Of a stretch of 64,000 nt of DNA, positions 30,905-39,674 are shown piece by piece. Origin of the DNA: Methylobacterium mesophilicum. Lineage in GTDB: Bacteria; Pseudomonadota; Alphaproteobacteria; Rhizobiales; Beijerinckiaceae. The stretch covers positions 124,001 through 188,000 of the forward strand of contig NZ_BPQU01000005.1 in assembly GCF_022179445.1 (NCBI RefSeq), given 5' to 3'. The position numbers and the translations under genes were made by a program. Within the stretch, counting starts at the first letter, position 1. Every line of letters starts with the position of its first letter. The notes beneath the pieces are model-generated. The model saw nothing but the letters and a program-made list of their open reading frames with translations, did no database searches and was not told the DNA's origin.

Positions 30905-31228
30905 TCAGGGACGATAGGGCCGCCTCGGTCCTCCCCCATATGGGATATCACCCGGGTCGCTGCCAACCTGCGGCATAATCAGCGGATCGACCACGATCTG
31001 CATGGCCGGCGATCCGGGCTGGGGCGCGACGTCCGCGCAGAGGGTGTCGGGGACGGAGACCAACGGGCCATGCCGCGGCGGCCGGTGCTCGATCACCTGT
31101 GCCGACGAGAAGGCATCGCCGCCGCAGCCGGGATTGCCTGATCCTGCGGTCAGCGGCTGGGCCGCTGACGGCGCGGCGAAGGCGAGGGCCGCGACGGTCA
31201 GGGTGGTGCGAAGGCGGTATCGGTCCAT
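30905..31228 (-). CDS. Small secreted hypothetical protein
   Basis: This 107-residue product has a convincing Sec signal (basic start, hydrophobic TLTVAALAFAAPSAAQ). The mature part has few Cys residues (NPGCGGDAF and DTLCADVAP), perhaps one disulfide, and a Pro/Gly-rich end. I know no family. It is on the same strand as the helicase but is unlikely to be functionally related. Confidence 0.65.
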   Translation of the reverse strand: MDRYRLRTTLTVAALAFAAPSAAQPLTAGSGNPGCGGDAFSSAQVIEHRPPRHGPLVSVPDTLCADVAPQPGSPAMQIVVDPLIMPQVGSDPGDIPYGGGPRRPYRP

Positions 31229-31387
31229 GGGCGGATCATCGCCGAAAATATGAAAGGTTTAATGGCAGTTGAGACCGATTCCCGGCGCCGAGACCTTAGT
31301 GTCATATCAGAATCTTCCGTGGATCTTCGCGGCGTGCAGCGCACCGCATGTCAGGACGTCAGTTCTGATCGAAACGCCTCGAAACCC

Positions 31388-32479
31388 TCAACGGCTGTAT
31401 TCGGCTCGGCTTGAGCGCGACGCCTTCAGAGATGCGAAGATATCTAAAAGATAGCGCCTTGCCGGCTGGTCATAATAGCGCAGGAAGACATAGCTCGCTG
31501 CTATCGTCACGGCGACAAGGGTCACGCATTCCAAAGCGATGCTTTTGCTGCCGGTTGTTTTTTGATAAATTCCGTTGATCCAGCAGAATATTGGATAGTG
31601 CAAGGCATAAACCGGATATGATAGCTCGCCGAGCATGAGCGAAATCCTCATCGGTAGGCCCTTCATCGGAATGGCTGATCCGCTGAACACCAGCATCGGG
31701 GCCAGGGCGAGTTTCCAGACGAGCCGTTCGCGGAGGGTAAGTTCGAACGATGAAAAAAGGATCGCAATCATCAGAACGCATAACGCGACGAATATATACG
31801 TGTTGGCCCGGCTCGAAACGAAGGCGCCGCTGAACTGGTGGATTAGGACGCCGACAAAAAAAGAGGACCCAACATGAGCAAACCCGAGGAGAAAATTGTC
31901 GGTCGTGTCGCCGCCGATGCCGACCAGGATGACTGCCGCACTGCACAGGACGTACAGACCCAGCGAGAGATACGTCTGATCGACATGCCGCAGCAGCCAC
32001 CAGACATAATTCGCCACTATTTCGAAGAAGAGCGAGAATTGCGGTCCATTCAGGGGGAATATTTGAGGGCCGCCAATCTGGGGCGGGGCATTGAAAAAAG
32101 GAATGTTCATCATTCCAAGCAGGATTGCCAGGACTATCGCGGCTATTTGGGGCTCTGTGCTGAGCAGATAGTTTCTCGCGATGACGTAAGGAGCGCTGAT
32201 CAGAATGGACAGAACGATGATCGGTATCAGTCTGATCAGCCGAATGGCCATGAATTCAGCCACGGACATATTTCGTAGGCGGAGGGCATAGGCACGGGCC
32301 AGAACATAGCCGCTGAGAGTGAAGAAGGTGTCGACCGACAGGCCCCCGTTGACCGCCATGTGTGGCGCGTTTAGCCAACGACCCAAATGGAATAACAATA
32401 CTGAGAGAGCGGCAATCCCTCGAATACCGTCGAGGGCTGCGCAATGCCTGCGTGGGTCCGATAGGGCCGGTATTCCCAA
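31388..32479 (-). CDS. Acyltransferase 3 family protein (OafA/YrhL-like)
   Basis: A 363-residue integral membrane protein with about 10 hydrophobic segments. The N-terminal LDGIRGIAALSVLLFHLGRW is the acyltransferase 3 signature with the conserved His, followed by VDTFFTLSGYVLARAY and an Arg-rich cytosolic loop. Relatives O-acylate surface glycans or lipids. Base composition is visibly poorer in GC than neighbouring genes, as in the divergent glycosyltransferase gene, suggesting shared acquisition. The start at 32479 places the signature about 17 residues in, as usual. Confidence 0.88.
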   Translation of the reverse strand: MGIPALSDPRRHCAALDGIRGIAALSVLLFHLGRWLNAPHMAVNGGLSVDTFFTLSGYVLARAYALRLRNMSVAEFMAIRLIRLIPIIVLSILISAPYVIARNYLLSTEPQIAAIVLAILLGMMNIPFFNAPPQIGGPQIFPLNGPQFSLFFEIVANYVWWLLRHVDQTYLSLGLYVLCSAAVILVGIGGDTTDNFLLGFAHVGSSFFVGVLIHQFSGAFVSSRANTYIFVALCVLMIAILFSSFELTLRERLVWKLALAPMLVFSGSAIPMKGLPMRISLMLGELSYPVYALHYPIFCWINGIYQKTTGSKSIALECVTLVAVTIAASYVFLRYYDQPARRYLLDIFASLKASRSSRAEYSR

Positions 32480-32581
32480 CTTTATCCAGCCATGCTATAA
32501 TAACGACAGACTTTAAAGGGGCTGGTAAAAACTTTGTGCCCCGTTCGATGTTGAATTAAGTTTTCAACTCAAAAATGTGGG

Positions 32582-33613
32582 ATGTCAAGGCCGGTGGGCA
32601 TGGATGCTGCAAGTAAAACTGTTTCGGTGGTTATCGCTACGTATAATGGCTCAGTATTCATCGAGGAGCAGCTAGCGAGCGTCATCAACCAAAATTTTAA
32701 GCCGATCGAGATCATCGTTTCCGATGACGGATCGACGGATGAAACATTAGTTTTAGTTAGATCAATTGCGAAAAATTCCGAAGTACCTATCAGAATTAAC
32801 GTAAACGAAACGAATCTAGGATTTCGCGACAACTTTTTGAAAGCCGCTTTATCGGCGAAGGGAAACTTCGTGGCGTTCTGTGATCAGGACGACATCTGGG
32901 ATCCCGAAAAACTTGAACGTATAGCCAAGTACTTTAAAAATCCTAATATCTCCATGATCGTGCATGCCGCTGCGAGCCTCGATCAGTCCACTGGTAAGCT
33001 AGTAAAATTTACACAGGGTATCCGAAGCACTGGTGTTAAGCCGCCGCTCAGTTACGATCCCTGGCTGACGTTCTTTGGGTTTTCAATTGTTTTTCGGCGA
33101 GAACTGCTGTATCTCGCGGATATCGAGGCACGGTTCCGAGACTTCATCGTGCCGAAAGAGAAGATCGCCCACGATCGATGGATCGTTTTTCTCGGCCAAG
33201 TGGTTGGCGAGACTGCCGAACTGAGTCTGCCGCTGGTCACGTACCGGCAGCATGCGACGAACCTGTTTGGGGATGGGCGCCGCAGCCACAAAGGGAAGGC
33301 GCATGATCCCATTAAGGAACTTGATGATTACATAACCGCTACGGCCGACATGATCGCTGTGATCCGCGATCTTCCGGATGAGACGCGGGCGGCATTTCCT
33401 CTGTTCGATCGCGAAAAAGCGATTCACTTTTTTCAGAGAGCCTTGCACCAACTGCAACAGAGGAAGCAGGTTTACGTCTCGCGCGACAGGCGCCGGGGTT
33501 TGTTGGCCGTCGTCGGTAACATCCGATCCGGGGTCTACCGGTCCGTCCACCGCGATGCCATCCGTTGGCGCTCGATCGCGCGCGATCTCAAATACTGCGC
33601 GACCCGGTCGTAG
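32582..33613 (+). CDS. Family 2 glycosyltransferase
   Basis: A 343-residue GT-A enzyme. It has the N-terminal TVSVVIATYNGSVFIEEQLA and VSDDGSTDETL for nucleotide-sugar binding, and CDQDDIWDPEKLE with the metal-binding acidic cluster. It resembles rhamnosyl- or glycan-extending transferases, but donor and acceptor are unknown. No membrane segment is clear. Its AT-rich codon use contrasts with the genome. It is divergent from the acyltransferase gene (102-base gap). The start may instead be the ATG at 32600, next to the domain. Confidence 0.88.
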   Translation: MSRPVGMDAASKTVSVVIATYNGSVFIEEQLASVINQNFKPIEIIVSDDGSTDETLVLVRSIAKNSEVPIRINVNETNLGFRDNFLKAALSAKGNFVAFCDQDDIWDPEKLERIAKYFKNPNISMIVHAAASLDQSTGKLVKFTQGIRSTGVKPPLSYDPWLTFFGFSIVFRRELLYLADIEARFRDFIVPKEKIAHDRWIVFLGQVVGETAELSLPLVTYRQHATNLFGDGRRSHKGKAHDPIKELDDYITATADMIAVIRDLPDETRAAFPLFDREKAIHFFQRALHQLQQRKQVYVSRDRRRGLLAVVGNIRSGVYRSVHRDAIRWRSIARDLKYCATRS

Positions 33614-33635
33614 GCCGCGCTACCCGACCCGCGGA

Positions 33636-34262
33636 TCACGGCAGCCCCGTGGGCAACCCCAGATAACCGAACACCGCGCGCAGGACCCGATGTTCGAGCG
33701 CATCGCCGGCCTGCTCGCCCCGCTCCCCGGCGGCATCCACCATGCCCCGCACAACCGCGAACAGGTCGCCCGCGGCAATCTCGATCGCGACGGGCGGTCC
33801 GGGTTCGAGGCGTGCCAGCAGGGTCAGGAACGCGTCCGAGATCGCCCGGTGGACCGCGTCAAGGCTGTCGGCCGGCTGGAGCCGGTTCTCTTCGCGGTCA
33901 AGCAGCAACGCGAGACGTGGCCGGGACATCTGATGGGCGACGGCCGCCTGCACGATGCGCCGCAGTCCGAGTTCCGGCGTCGCCGCCTCGGCCGCGGCGT
34001 GCACCGCCGCGATCAGCAGGCCGGTCTCCCGCGCGACCAGGGCCGCGGTCAGCGCGTCCTTGCCGGGGAAGTACTGGTAGACCGAGCCGACCGAGACGCC
34101 GGCCCGCTCGGCCACGGCATTGGTCGTGTAGCCGGCCAGCCCGCGCTCCTCCAGAACGCGAGCCGCGCCTTCGAGGATCATCCGCACCGTCTCGGCAGAC
34201 CGCGATTGTTCCGGGTTATTCCGGGGCTTGAGCAGCGGCCCCCGTGCCGTTCGGGCGGTCAT
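33636..34262 (-). CDS. TetR family transcriptional regulator
   Basis: The 208-residue repressor-type protein has an N-terminal TetR HTH (ILEGAARVLEERGLAGYTTN, then AVAERAGVSVGSVYQYFPGK). The C-terminal ligand domain is all-helical. It is divergent from a darcynin-like gene 75 bases away, so that gene is its probable target. The ATG at 34262 is the only one giving a normal TetR lead. Confidence 0.9.
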   Translation of the reverse strand: MTARTARGPLLKPRNNPEQSRSAETVRMILEGAARVLEERGLAGYTTNAVAERAGVSVGSVYQYFPGKDALTAALVARETGLLIAAVHAAAEAATPELGLRRIVQAAVAHQMSRPRLALLLDREENRLQPADSLDAVHRAISDAFLTLLARLEPGPPVAIEIAAGDLFAVVRGMVDAAGERGEQAGDALEHRVLRAVFGYLGLPTGLP

Positions 34263-34337
34263 GAACGCGAGTTCGCCGCAGGGCCGCCCGCGGGCATCAT
34301 CGCCGCGTCCCAACCGATTCGCGGAATGAAAGAGCGC

Positions 34338-34694
34338 ATGTCCCACCAGACCTTCAACCCCAAGCTCACCGTCTTCATGCTGGTGAAGACCTCGCCCGAG
34401 TGGCTGGCGATGTCGATCGACGATCGGTTCGCCCGGTTGCGTGAGGTGTTCGAGCCGATCCTGCGCCGCCACGCGGGTTCCGTGACGATGCGCTTCTACG
34501 ACGCCGAATTCTACACGGCCCGGGTCACGGATCTCTGGGTCTGGGAGGCCAGCGAGCATCACGCCTACGAAAGCGTCGTCGAAGCCTTGCGCGAGACGCC
34601 GTTCTGGGACCGGTTGTTCACGATCGTCGAGATCATCCCGGCGGTGGAGAACGCCTACGCGATGCATTACGGCCGGGCGCCGCTCGCCGCGTGA
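34338..34694 (+). CDS. Darcynin-like protein
   Basis: A 118-residue protein whose LTVFMLVKTSPEWLAM and FARLREVFEPIL resemble the darcynin family, small proteins of unknown function that look like dimeric alpha/beta-barrel folds. RFYDAEFYTARVTDLWVWE and AYESVVEALRETPFWDRLF complete the pattern. The ATG at 34338 has AAAGAG just upstream; the ATG at 34326 would add MKER. It is divergent from the TetR gene and followed by a convergent DUF1330 gene. Confidence 0.75.
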   Translation: MSHQTFNPKLTVFMLVKTSPEWLAMSIDDRFARLREVFEPILRRHAGSVTMRFYDAEFYTARVTDLWVWEASEHHAYESVVEALRETPFWDRLFTIVEIIPAVENAYAMHYGRAPLAA

Positions 34695-34704
34695 GCGGAC
34701 TGTT

Positions 34705-34995
34705 TCAGTCGGCGCCCTCGACCAGCACGACCTCGCCGATGCCGGCGGGCAGGCGCTTCGCTTTGGCCGCCTGGTATTCCGGCGAGCGATAATAGGCCCG
34801 TGCGGCGTCGTAGGAATCGAATTCCAGCACGACGTTGCGGGGCCGGGCCTCGCCCTCCAGCGCCTCGCTGCGCCCGCCCCGCACCAGGGGCCTGGCGCCG
34901 TGAAGCCGCATCGCCGTAGAGGCCATCTCGGCATAGGCCGCGTAGGTCTCCGGATCGGTCACCGTCATCCGGACGATGATGTAGCCTTTCGCCAT
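34705..34995 (-). CDS. DUF1330 domain-containing protein
   Basis: A 96-residue ferredoxin-like protein of the DUF1330 family: KGYIIVRMTVTDPETYAAYA, then RPLVRGGRSEALEGEARPRN, and the conserved VVLEFDSYDAARAYYRSPEY. Members have a dimeric alpha/beta-barrel fold; their substrates are not known. The ATG at 34995 begins MAKGYI as in relatives. It is convergent with the darcynin-like gene, ten bases apart. Confidence 0.9.
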   Translation of the reverse strand: MAKGYIIVRMTVTDPETYAAYAEMASTAMRLHGARPLVRGGRSEALEGEARPRNVVLEFDSYDAARAYYRSPEYQAAKAKRLPAGIGEVVLVEGAD

Positions 34996-35076
34996 GGTTC
35001 TCCATCCTCTCCGCCGCGGGCGCACGGGGTGCCCGGAAAGAGGCCGCCGGTCAAAGGCGAAGCGCTGAGCCTGGCG

Positions 35077-35982
35077 CTATTGCGCGGGCAAGCTCGCCTG
35101 CGCGACGCTCGCCCCGGCCGTCCCGGTGGCGGCGCCCTGGGTCCAGCGCGTCGCCTCGATGATGTTGGTACCGATGGTGGTGAGCACCGAGATTCGCAGC
35201 GGGACCAGTGCCCGCGTCCCTTCGACCGGGGCGAGCCAGACCGACATCTCGCGGTTGTCCTCCATGAACTTCACACCCGGCCGATCCGGCCTGTGGCCGG
35301 CCACCGCTTGGTAGCGGGCCGTGCAGACCAGAACCGGGCCGGCATAACCGGGTTTCTGCACCGCGCGGGTCTCGGCGTAGCTCAGCACCACGTTGAAGCG
35401 GGTCGCGCCGTCGAACACCGGCAGGGTGCGGTTGCAATTGGCCGGATCGAGCAATTCGCCCCGGCCCTGGGCTGGCATCAGCAGGGCGCTCACCGGATCC
35501 ATGATGCCGCGCTTGTGGTCGGCCGTGACCGGCACCCGGTCCTGCATGTCGACGAGGGGGGGCGTGATCTCGGCCTGCACGACGTTGCCGTGCGCCAGCG
35601 CCATGCGCACCGCGATCCCGGAACTCGCCGTGTGCGTGGCGATCGAGAACGCGCCGGGCTGCGGCGCGGCCGAGAAGGTACCTGACGCCCGGGCCGAGCC
35701 CCTGCCGCCGGTGATCGCCCCGACCAGCCCGGTCAGCGTCGCGGAGACGTCCATCAGGTAATGGTCGCGCTCGAAGCTGCCGGCGAGCCGGGCGGTGCCG
35801 ATCGGCAGACCCGCGAGGTTGATGCTGTAATCGACCGTCACCGTGGCGGGGGCGGCTGCGGCGCTCCGCTTCGCGCGCCGAGCGGCTTCGGCCGGGGCAC
35901 CGAGCGTCGCGACGGCGAGCACGGTGCCGAGAAGGCGCATCGTCAGCGGCTTGATCGTCCGACGGACAGGCGTGGCGCTCAT
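35077..35982 (-). CDS. DUF3108 domain-containing secreted protein
   Basis: A 301-residue protein with an N-terminal signal (MRLLGTVLAVATLGAPAEA, preceded by 14 basic residues). The DUF3108 region, a beta-rich periplasmic domain, includes VDYSINLAGLPIGTARLAGS and DPVSALLMPAQGRGELLDP and ends with VPLRISVLTTIGTNIIEATRW. The function is unknown; family members occur next to cell-envelope genes. The true start may be the ATG of MRLLG, at 35940. It is divergent from rpmB, a frequent pairing in Rhizobiales. Confidence 0.85.
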   Translation of the reverse strand: MSATPVRRTIKPLTMRLLGTVLAVATLGAPAEAARRAKRSAAAAPATVTVDYSINLAGLPIGTARLAGSFERDHYLMDVSATLTGLVGAITGGRGSARASGTFSAAPQPGAFSIATHTASSGIAVRMALAHGNVVQAEITPPLVDMQDRVPVTADHKRGIMDPVSALLMPAQGRGELLDPANCNRTLPVFDGATRFNVVLSYAETRAVQKPGYAGPVLVCTARYQAVAGHRPDRPGVKFMEDNREMSVWLAPVEGTRALVPLRISVLTTIGTNIIEATRWTQGAATGTAGASVAQASLPAQ

Positions 35983-36169
35983 GATCCGGATCGCATCCCA
36001 GGGGAACTTGGGCCAAGGGTGCCGCGCGGGACGATCCCGTACGACAGGCTCTCGACGCTCGGTGCAGGCGAGGCGCTGGCCTTCTTCGAGCAGATGCCGG
36101 TTATATCCCGGCATCGTGGTTAACAGACCGTTGGGCGACCGCCCGGGACATGTCGAGGCGGTGCGGAGC

Positions 36170-36199
36170 TTGACGCAACGGGTCCAGGTCGCCTATAGG
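36170..36199 (+). promoter_or_regulatory. Candidate sigma-70 promoter of rpmB
   Basis: TTGACG (36170-36175) and TATAGG (36194-36199) are spaced by 18 bases, about 125 bases before the rpmB ATG. It is the best housekeeping-type promoter in the 341-base gap 35983-36323, which otherwise shows no gene. Inferred by matching to consensus. Confidence 0.5.
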
Positions 36200-36323
36200 C
36201 TCGCGCCTTCAACAGGACTCCGCTGGACCTGGAATACGTATCGGGCACCGCCCGCTGCGACGATGATCGCGCCGCTTGCGGTCGGGTCTTTTCAGGCGGA
36301 ACGAGACGGGAATTTTAGTCATC

Positions 36324-36626
36324 ATGGCGCGCCGCTGCGAACTCACCGGCAAGGCCGTTCAGGTCGGCCACCTCGTGAGCCACTCGAACCACAAGACCAA
36401 GTGCCGGTTCCTGCCGAACCTGTGCAATGTCACGCTTCAGTCGGACGCGCTGGGCAAGCGGGTGCGCCTGCGCATCACCGCGCATGCCCTGCGCTCGGTG
36501 GAGCACCGCGGCGGCCTCGACGCATTCCTGGTCAAGGCCGGCGAGGGCGACCTGTCGCAGACCGCCCGCCTGCTGAAGCGCGAGATCCACAAGAAGCTCG
36601 CCGAGACCACGGCCGTCGCGGCCTGA
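36324..36626 (+). CDS. rpmB: 50S ribosomal protein L28
   Basis: The 100-residue protein is a long-form bL28: [40 protein letters not shown], then [20 protein letters not shown]. Length and the Lys-rich C-terminus are normal for alphaproteobacteria. Earlier in-frame ATGs lie in the leader and are not conserved. A strong terminator follows at 36665. Confidence 0.97.
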   Translation: MARRCELTGKAVQVGHLVSHSNHKTKCRFLPNLCNVTLQSDALGKRVRLRITAHALRSVEHRGGLDAFLVKAGEGDLSQTARLLKREIHKKLAETTAVAA

Positions 36627-36664
36627 TCTCGGGCGCTCTACGCGTTTCACCGATCGGACGACAT

Positions 36665-36697
36665 AAACCGCCGCGGCAGGCCATGCCGCGGCGGTTT
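36665..36697. terminator. Bidirectional terminator after rpmB
   Basis: A perfect 14-base stem (36665-36678 with 36684-36697, loop GGCCA) has AAA at one end and TTT at the other. It is placed between convergent rpmB and the MarR gene, so it can end transcription from both. Confidence 0.8.
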
Positions 36698-36725
36698 ACG
36701 CTTGCCTGCTCGGGACCGGCATCGC

Positions 36726-37178
36726 CTATCCGGGCGCCTGAGCGATTCGCGTCAGCCATTGCCGGATCTCCGTCTGCTGCGAGGGCGTGAGGTCGTTCAG
36801 CATCTCGGCTTCCAGCGCATAGACGTGCCGCTTGGCGGCTTCGAGCATCGCCTCACCGGCGGCAGTCAGCCTTATGGTCTGGATGCGACCATGAATCCGG
36901 TGCCGTTCCCGCACCACGAGGCCGGCCTTCAGCAGATTCGCGACGATGACGCTCATGGTCTGCGGCGTCACGAGCGCCAGGCGCGCGAGATCCGCGCTGC
37001 TGTGGCCGGGATAGGCGGCTAGGATCGTCAGGACGGAAAATTGCGGCAGCGTCAGGCAGGCGCCGCTTAACCGCTGCTCGACGCGCTGCCTGTGCGCGTG
37101 AGCCGCCTGCCGCAACAGATAACCGAGATGTCCGTCGATGCCGCGCTTGCCTTCGCCCGCCCGCGGCAGCTCATCCAT
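36726..37178 (-). CDS. MarR family transcriptional regulator
   Basis: A 150-residue winged-helix regulator: GYLLRQAAHAHRQRVEQRL, LTLPQFSVLTILAAYPGHSS, then the recognition region VTPQTMSVIVANLLKAGLVV and the wing RHRIHGRIQTIRLT. It is divergent from an AhpD-like gene, with a dyad in between, so it probably represses both. The ligand cannot be read from the sequence. Confidence 0.92.
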   Translation of the reverse strand: MDELPRAGEGKRGIDGHLGYLLRQAAHAHRQRVEQRLSGACLTLPQFSVLTILAAYPGHSSADLARLALVTPQTMSVIVANLLKAGLVVRERHRIHGRIQTIRLTAAGEAMLEAAKRHVYALEAEMLNDLTPSQQTEIRQWLTRIAQAPG

Positions 37179-37197
37179 GGCATCATCCCTTGCCTGT

Positions 37198-37213
37198 TAT
37201 CAGAGTGCTGATA
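37198..37213. promoter_or_regulatory. Candidate MarR operator
   Basis: The exact dyad TATCAG-AGTG-CTGATA lies in the 81-base gap between the MarR gene and the AhpD-like gene. CAGAG and CTCTG half-sites extend the symmetry over a wider span (about 37201-37229). Position and size match MarR operators; binding is inferred. Confidence 0.6.
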
Positions 37214-37259
37214 TGTTGTTCGTGCTCTGATTCTATCGCGGATGGCGGGAGTGCGTAGC

Positions 37260-37733
37260 ATGTCCGATGTGGCATCGTATGACGATGCGGGCTTTTCATA
37301 CGACCTGTTCAGGACCACGTTGCCGAACGCTCACGCCGCGCTTCTCGCCCTCGGCCGGGCCGTCGATGAGGCGGGCCTGGACAAGCGCTTGAGCGAGGTC
37401 GTGAAGATCCGCGTCTCGCAGATCAACGGCTGCGCGTTCTGCGTCGGCTTCCACCTCGACACAGCCCGCCGCCTCGGCCTTGCCGATCACATCATCGACT
37501 CGATCGCCGTCTGGCGCGACAGCCCGGTCTTTTCGCCCCGCGAACGCGCGGCCCTGGCCTGGGCCGAACATCTCACGCGCATGGCCGATGGGGCGGCGCC
37601 CATCGCCGAACCGTCTCCGCTGTTCAGCCGGGACGAGACGCTGAGCCTGACCGTGGCGATCGCCACCATCAACGCCTGGAATCGCATCGCGGGCGGCCTG
37701 CATTTCCCGCCTCTCGCCCGGCGGGCGGCCTGA
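37260..37733 (+). CDS. Carboxymuconolactone decarboxylase/AhpD-like protein
   Basis: This 157-residue protein has the AhpD-type redox motif CAFCVGFH (C-x2-C with a downstream His) after LSEVVKIRVSQING. It belongs to the carboxymuconolactone decarboxylase superfamily, many of which are alkylhydroperoxidase-like peroxidase partners. The redox motif points to a peroxidase-like rather than decarboxylase role. The ATG at 37260 has GGGAG eight bases upstream; the in-frame ATG at 37242 does not. It is divergent from a MarR gene, which suggests induction by oxidant or phenolic stress. Confidence 0.9.
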   Translation: MSDVASYDDAGFSYDLFRTTLPNAHAALLALGRAVDEAGLDKRLSEVVKIRVSQINGCAFCVGFHLDTARRLGLADHIIDSIAVWRDSPVFSPRERAALAWAEHLTRMADGAAPIAEPSPLFSRDETLSLTVAIATINAWNRIAGGLHFPPLARRAA

Positions 37734-37760
37734 AGGCGGCGCCGGGCTCCCGGCAATTCG

Positions 37761-39668
37761 TCAGCGCCGTCCGCCGGCCGCACGCAGGGACCGGCCCGCA
37801 GGTGCGGAGGAGCTGTTCTCCTCGAACAGTTCGGCGAGCTTCTCGGTCATGGCGCCGCCCAGCTCCTCGGCGTCGATGATCGTCACCGCCCTGCGATAGT
37901 AGCGGGTCACGTCGTGACCGATCCCGATGGCCAGGAGTTCCACCGGCGAGCGGGTCTCGATCTCCTCGATCATCCAGCGCAGGTGCCGCTCCAGGTAGTT
38001 GCCGGCATTGACCGACAGGGTCGAATCGTCGACTGGTGCGCCGTCCGAGATCACCATCAGGATCTTGCGCTGCTCGGGCCGCCCGAGCAGGCGCTTGTGC
38101 GCCCAGTCGAGGGCCTCGCCATCGATGTTCTCCTTGAGAAGACCCTCGCGCATCATCAGCCCGAGATTCTTCCTGGCCCGGCGCCACGGCGCGTCCGCCG
38201 ACTTGTAGACGATGTGGCGCAGGTCGTTCAGGCGGCCGGGATTCGTCGGCTTGCCGGCGGCGAGCCACGCCTCGCGGCTCTGGCCGCCCTTCCAGGCCCG
38301 GGTCGTGAAGCCCAGGATTTCGACCTTGACGCCGCAGCGCTCCAGCGTCCGCGCCAGGATGTCGGCGCAGGTCGCCGCCACGGTGATCGGCCGGCCACGC
38401 ATCGAACCGGAGTTGTCGAGGAGCAGCGTGACCACGGTGTCGCGGAAATTGGTGTCCTTCTCCTGCTTGAAGGAGAGGGGCTGATAGGGGTCGATGACCA
38501 CGCGCACGAGGCGCGCCGGATCGAGCTGACCCTCCTCGAGGTCGAAATCCCAGGCGCGGTTCTGCTGCGCCAGGAGCCGGCGCTGCAGCCGGTTGGCGAG
38601 GCGGCCGACGACGCCCTGCAGGTGGGAGAGCTGCTTGTCGAGGTAGCTGCGCAGGCGCGCCAACTCGTCGGCGTCGCACAGCTCCTCGGCGTGAATGATC
38701 TCGTCGAACCGGGGGTTGAACACCCGGTATTCGGGGCCGCGCGCCTCGTTGCCCTGGCGCTGGGGCGGCTTCGACGCTTCGGAGGCTTCCTCGGCTTCCC
38801 CATCCTCGGACTCGTCGGGCAATTCCCCGGACGGCGCGTCGGCCGCTTCCTGCGCGCCCTCCTCGATCTCGTCGGAGGCCTCCTCCGAGGTCTCGATCTC
38901 GGCGCGCTCGCCCTGGCTCTTCTCCTCGGAATCGCCCTCGCTCGGGTTCTGCTCGTCGTCCTGGGCGTCGTTCTCGTCGTCGTTCTCGTCATCCTCGGCG
39001 TCGAACGGGGTCTCGTCCGACATGTCGAGGGAGGTCAGCAGGTCGCGCACCGAGCGGGCGAACTTACGCTGGTCCTCGATCGACCCGATCAGCCCGTCGA
39101 GGTTCGGGCCGGCCTTGGCCTCGATATGCGCACGCCACAGCTCCACGATCTTGGCGGCCGCCTCGGGGGGCTGCTGCCCGGTCAGGCGCTCGCGCACCAT
39201 CAGGGCGACGGCGTCCTCCATGGGTGCGTCGGCCTTGTCGGTGATGGTCTCGTACTTGCCGCCGCGATGGTACCGGTCCTCCAGCATCGCCGTGAGGTTG
39301 CTGGCGACGCCGGTCATCCGCCGCGAGCCGATCGCCTCGACGCGGGCCTGCTCGACCGCGTCGTAGACCGCGCGGGCGGCGGCGTTCTCGGGGGCGAGCC
39401 GCCGGTGCACGGCGATGTCGTGGCAGCCGAGCCGCAACGCCATGGCGTCGGCATTGCCGCGCAGCACTGCCACGTCCTGCGCCGAGAGCTTGCGCGGGGG
39501 CTCTGGCAGGCGAGCCTTGTCACCGGTGAGCGCCGGCCGGTCGGTGGCGTAGGTGACCTCGACCTCCGACCGGCGGGCGATGGCGCGCAGGCACCCGGCC
39601 ACCGAGCGCTTCAGGGGCTCGGCCACGGATTCGCGGCGCTCGCCGGGCTTGCGGTTGGAGATGGACAT
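37761..39668 (-). CDS. cobT: Aerobic cobaltochelatase subunit CobT
   Basis: CobT forms the AAA+-associated chaperone complex with CobS, which helps CobN insert cobalt into hydrogenobyrinic acid a,c-diamide in aerobic cobalamin synthesis. The 635-residue protein has an N-terminal helical domain and a very acidic Asp/Glu-rich linker (residues about 220-300). A C-terminal von Willebrand A domain has the MIDAS motif [12 protein letters not shown]. It is downstream of cobS with a DUF29 gene inserted. cobN is not in the window. Confidence 0.95.
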   Translation of the reverse strand: MSISNRKPGERRESVAEPLKRSVAGCLRAIARRSEVEVTYATDRPALTGDKARLPEPPRKLSAQDVAVLRGNADAMALRLGCHDIAVHRRLAPENAAARAVYDAVEQARVEAIGSRRMTGVASNLTAMLEDRYHRGGKYETITDKADAPMEDAVALMVRERLTGQQPPEAAAKIVELWRAHIEAKAGPNLDGLIGSIEDQRKFARSVRDLLTSLDMSDETPFDAEDDENDDENDAQDDEQNPSEGDSEEKSQGERAEIETSEEASDEIEEGAQEAADAPSGELPDESEDGEAEEASEASKPPQRQGNEARGPEYRVFNPRFDEIIHAEELCDADELARLRSYLDKQLSHLQGVVGRLANRLQRRLLAQQNRAWDFDLEEGQLDPARLVRVVIDPYQPLSFKQEKDTNFRDTVVTLLLDNSGSMRGRPITVAATCADILARTLERCGVKVEILGFTTRAWKGGQSREAWLAAGKPTNPGRLNDLRHIVYKSADAPWRRARKNLGLMMREGLLKENIDGEALDWAHKRLLGRPEQRKILMVISDGAPVDDSTLSVNAGNYLERHLRWMIEEIETRSPVELLAIGIGHDVTRYYRRAVTIIDAEELGGAMTEKLAELFEENSSSAPAGRSLRAAGGRR

Positions 39669-39674
39669 GCGGGG

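Noticed and set aside
33378..34694. A 438-codon + frame through the TetR region ending in the darcynin-like gene.
   Set aside because: Only the last 118 residues are protein-like; the rest is antisense to the TetR gene. The ATG at 34338 was used.
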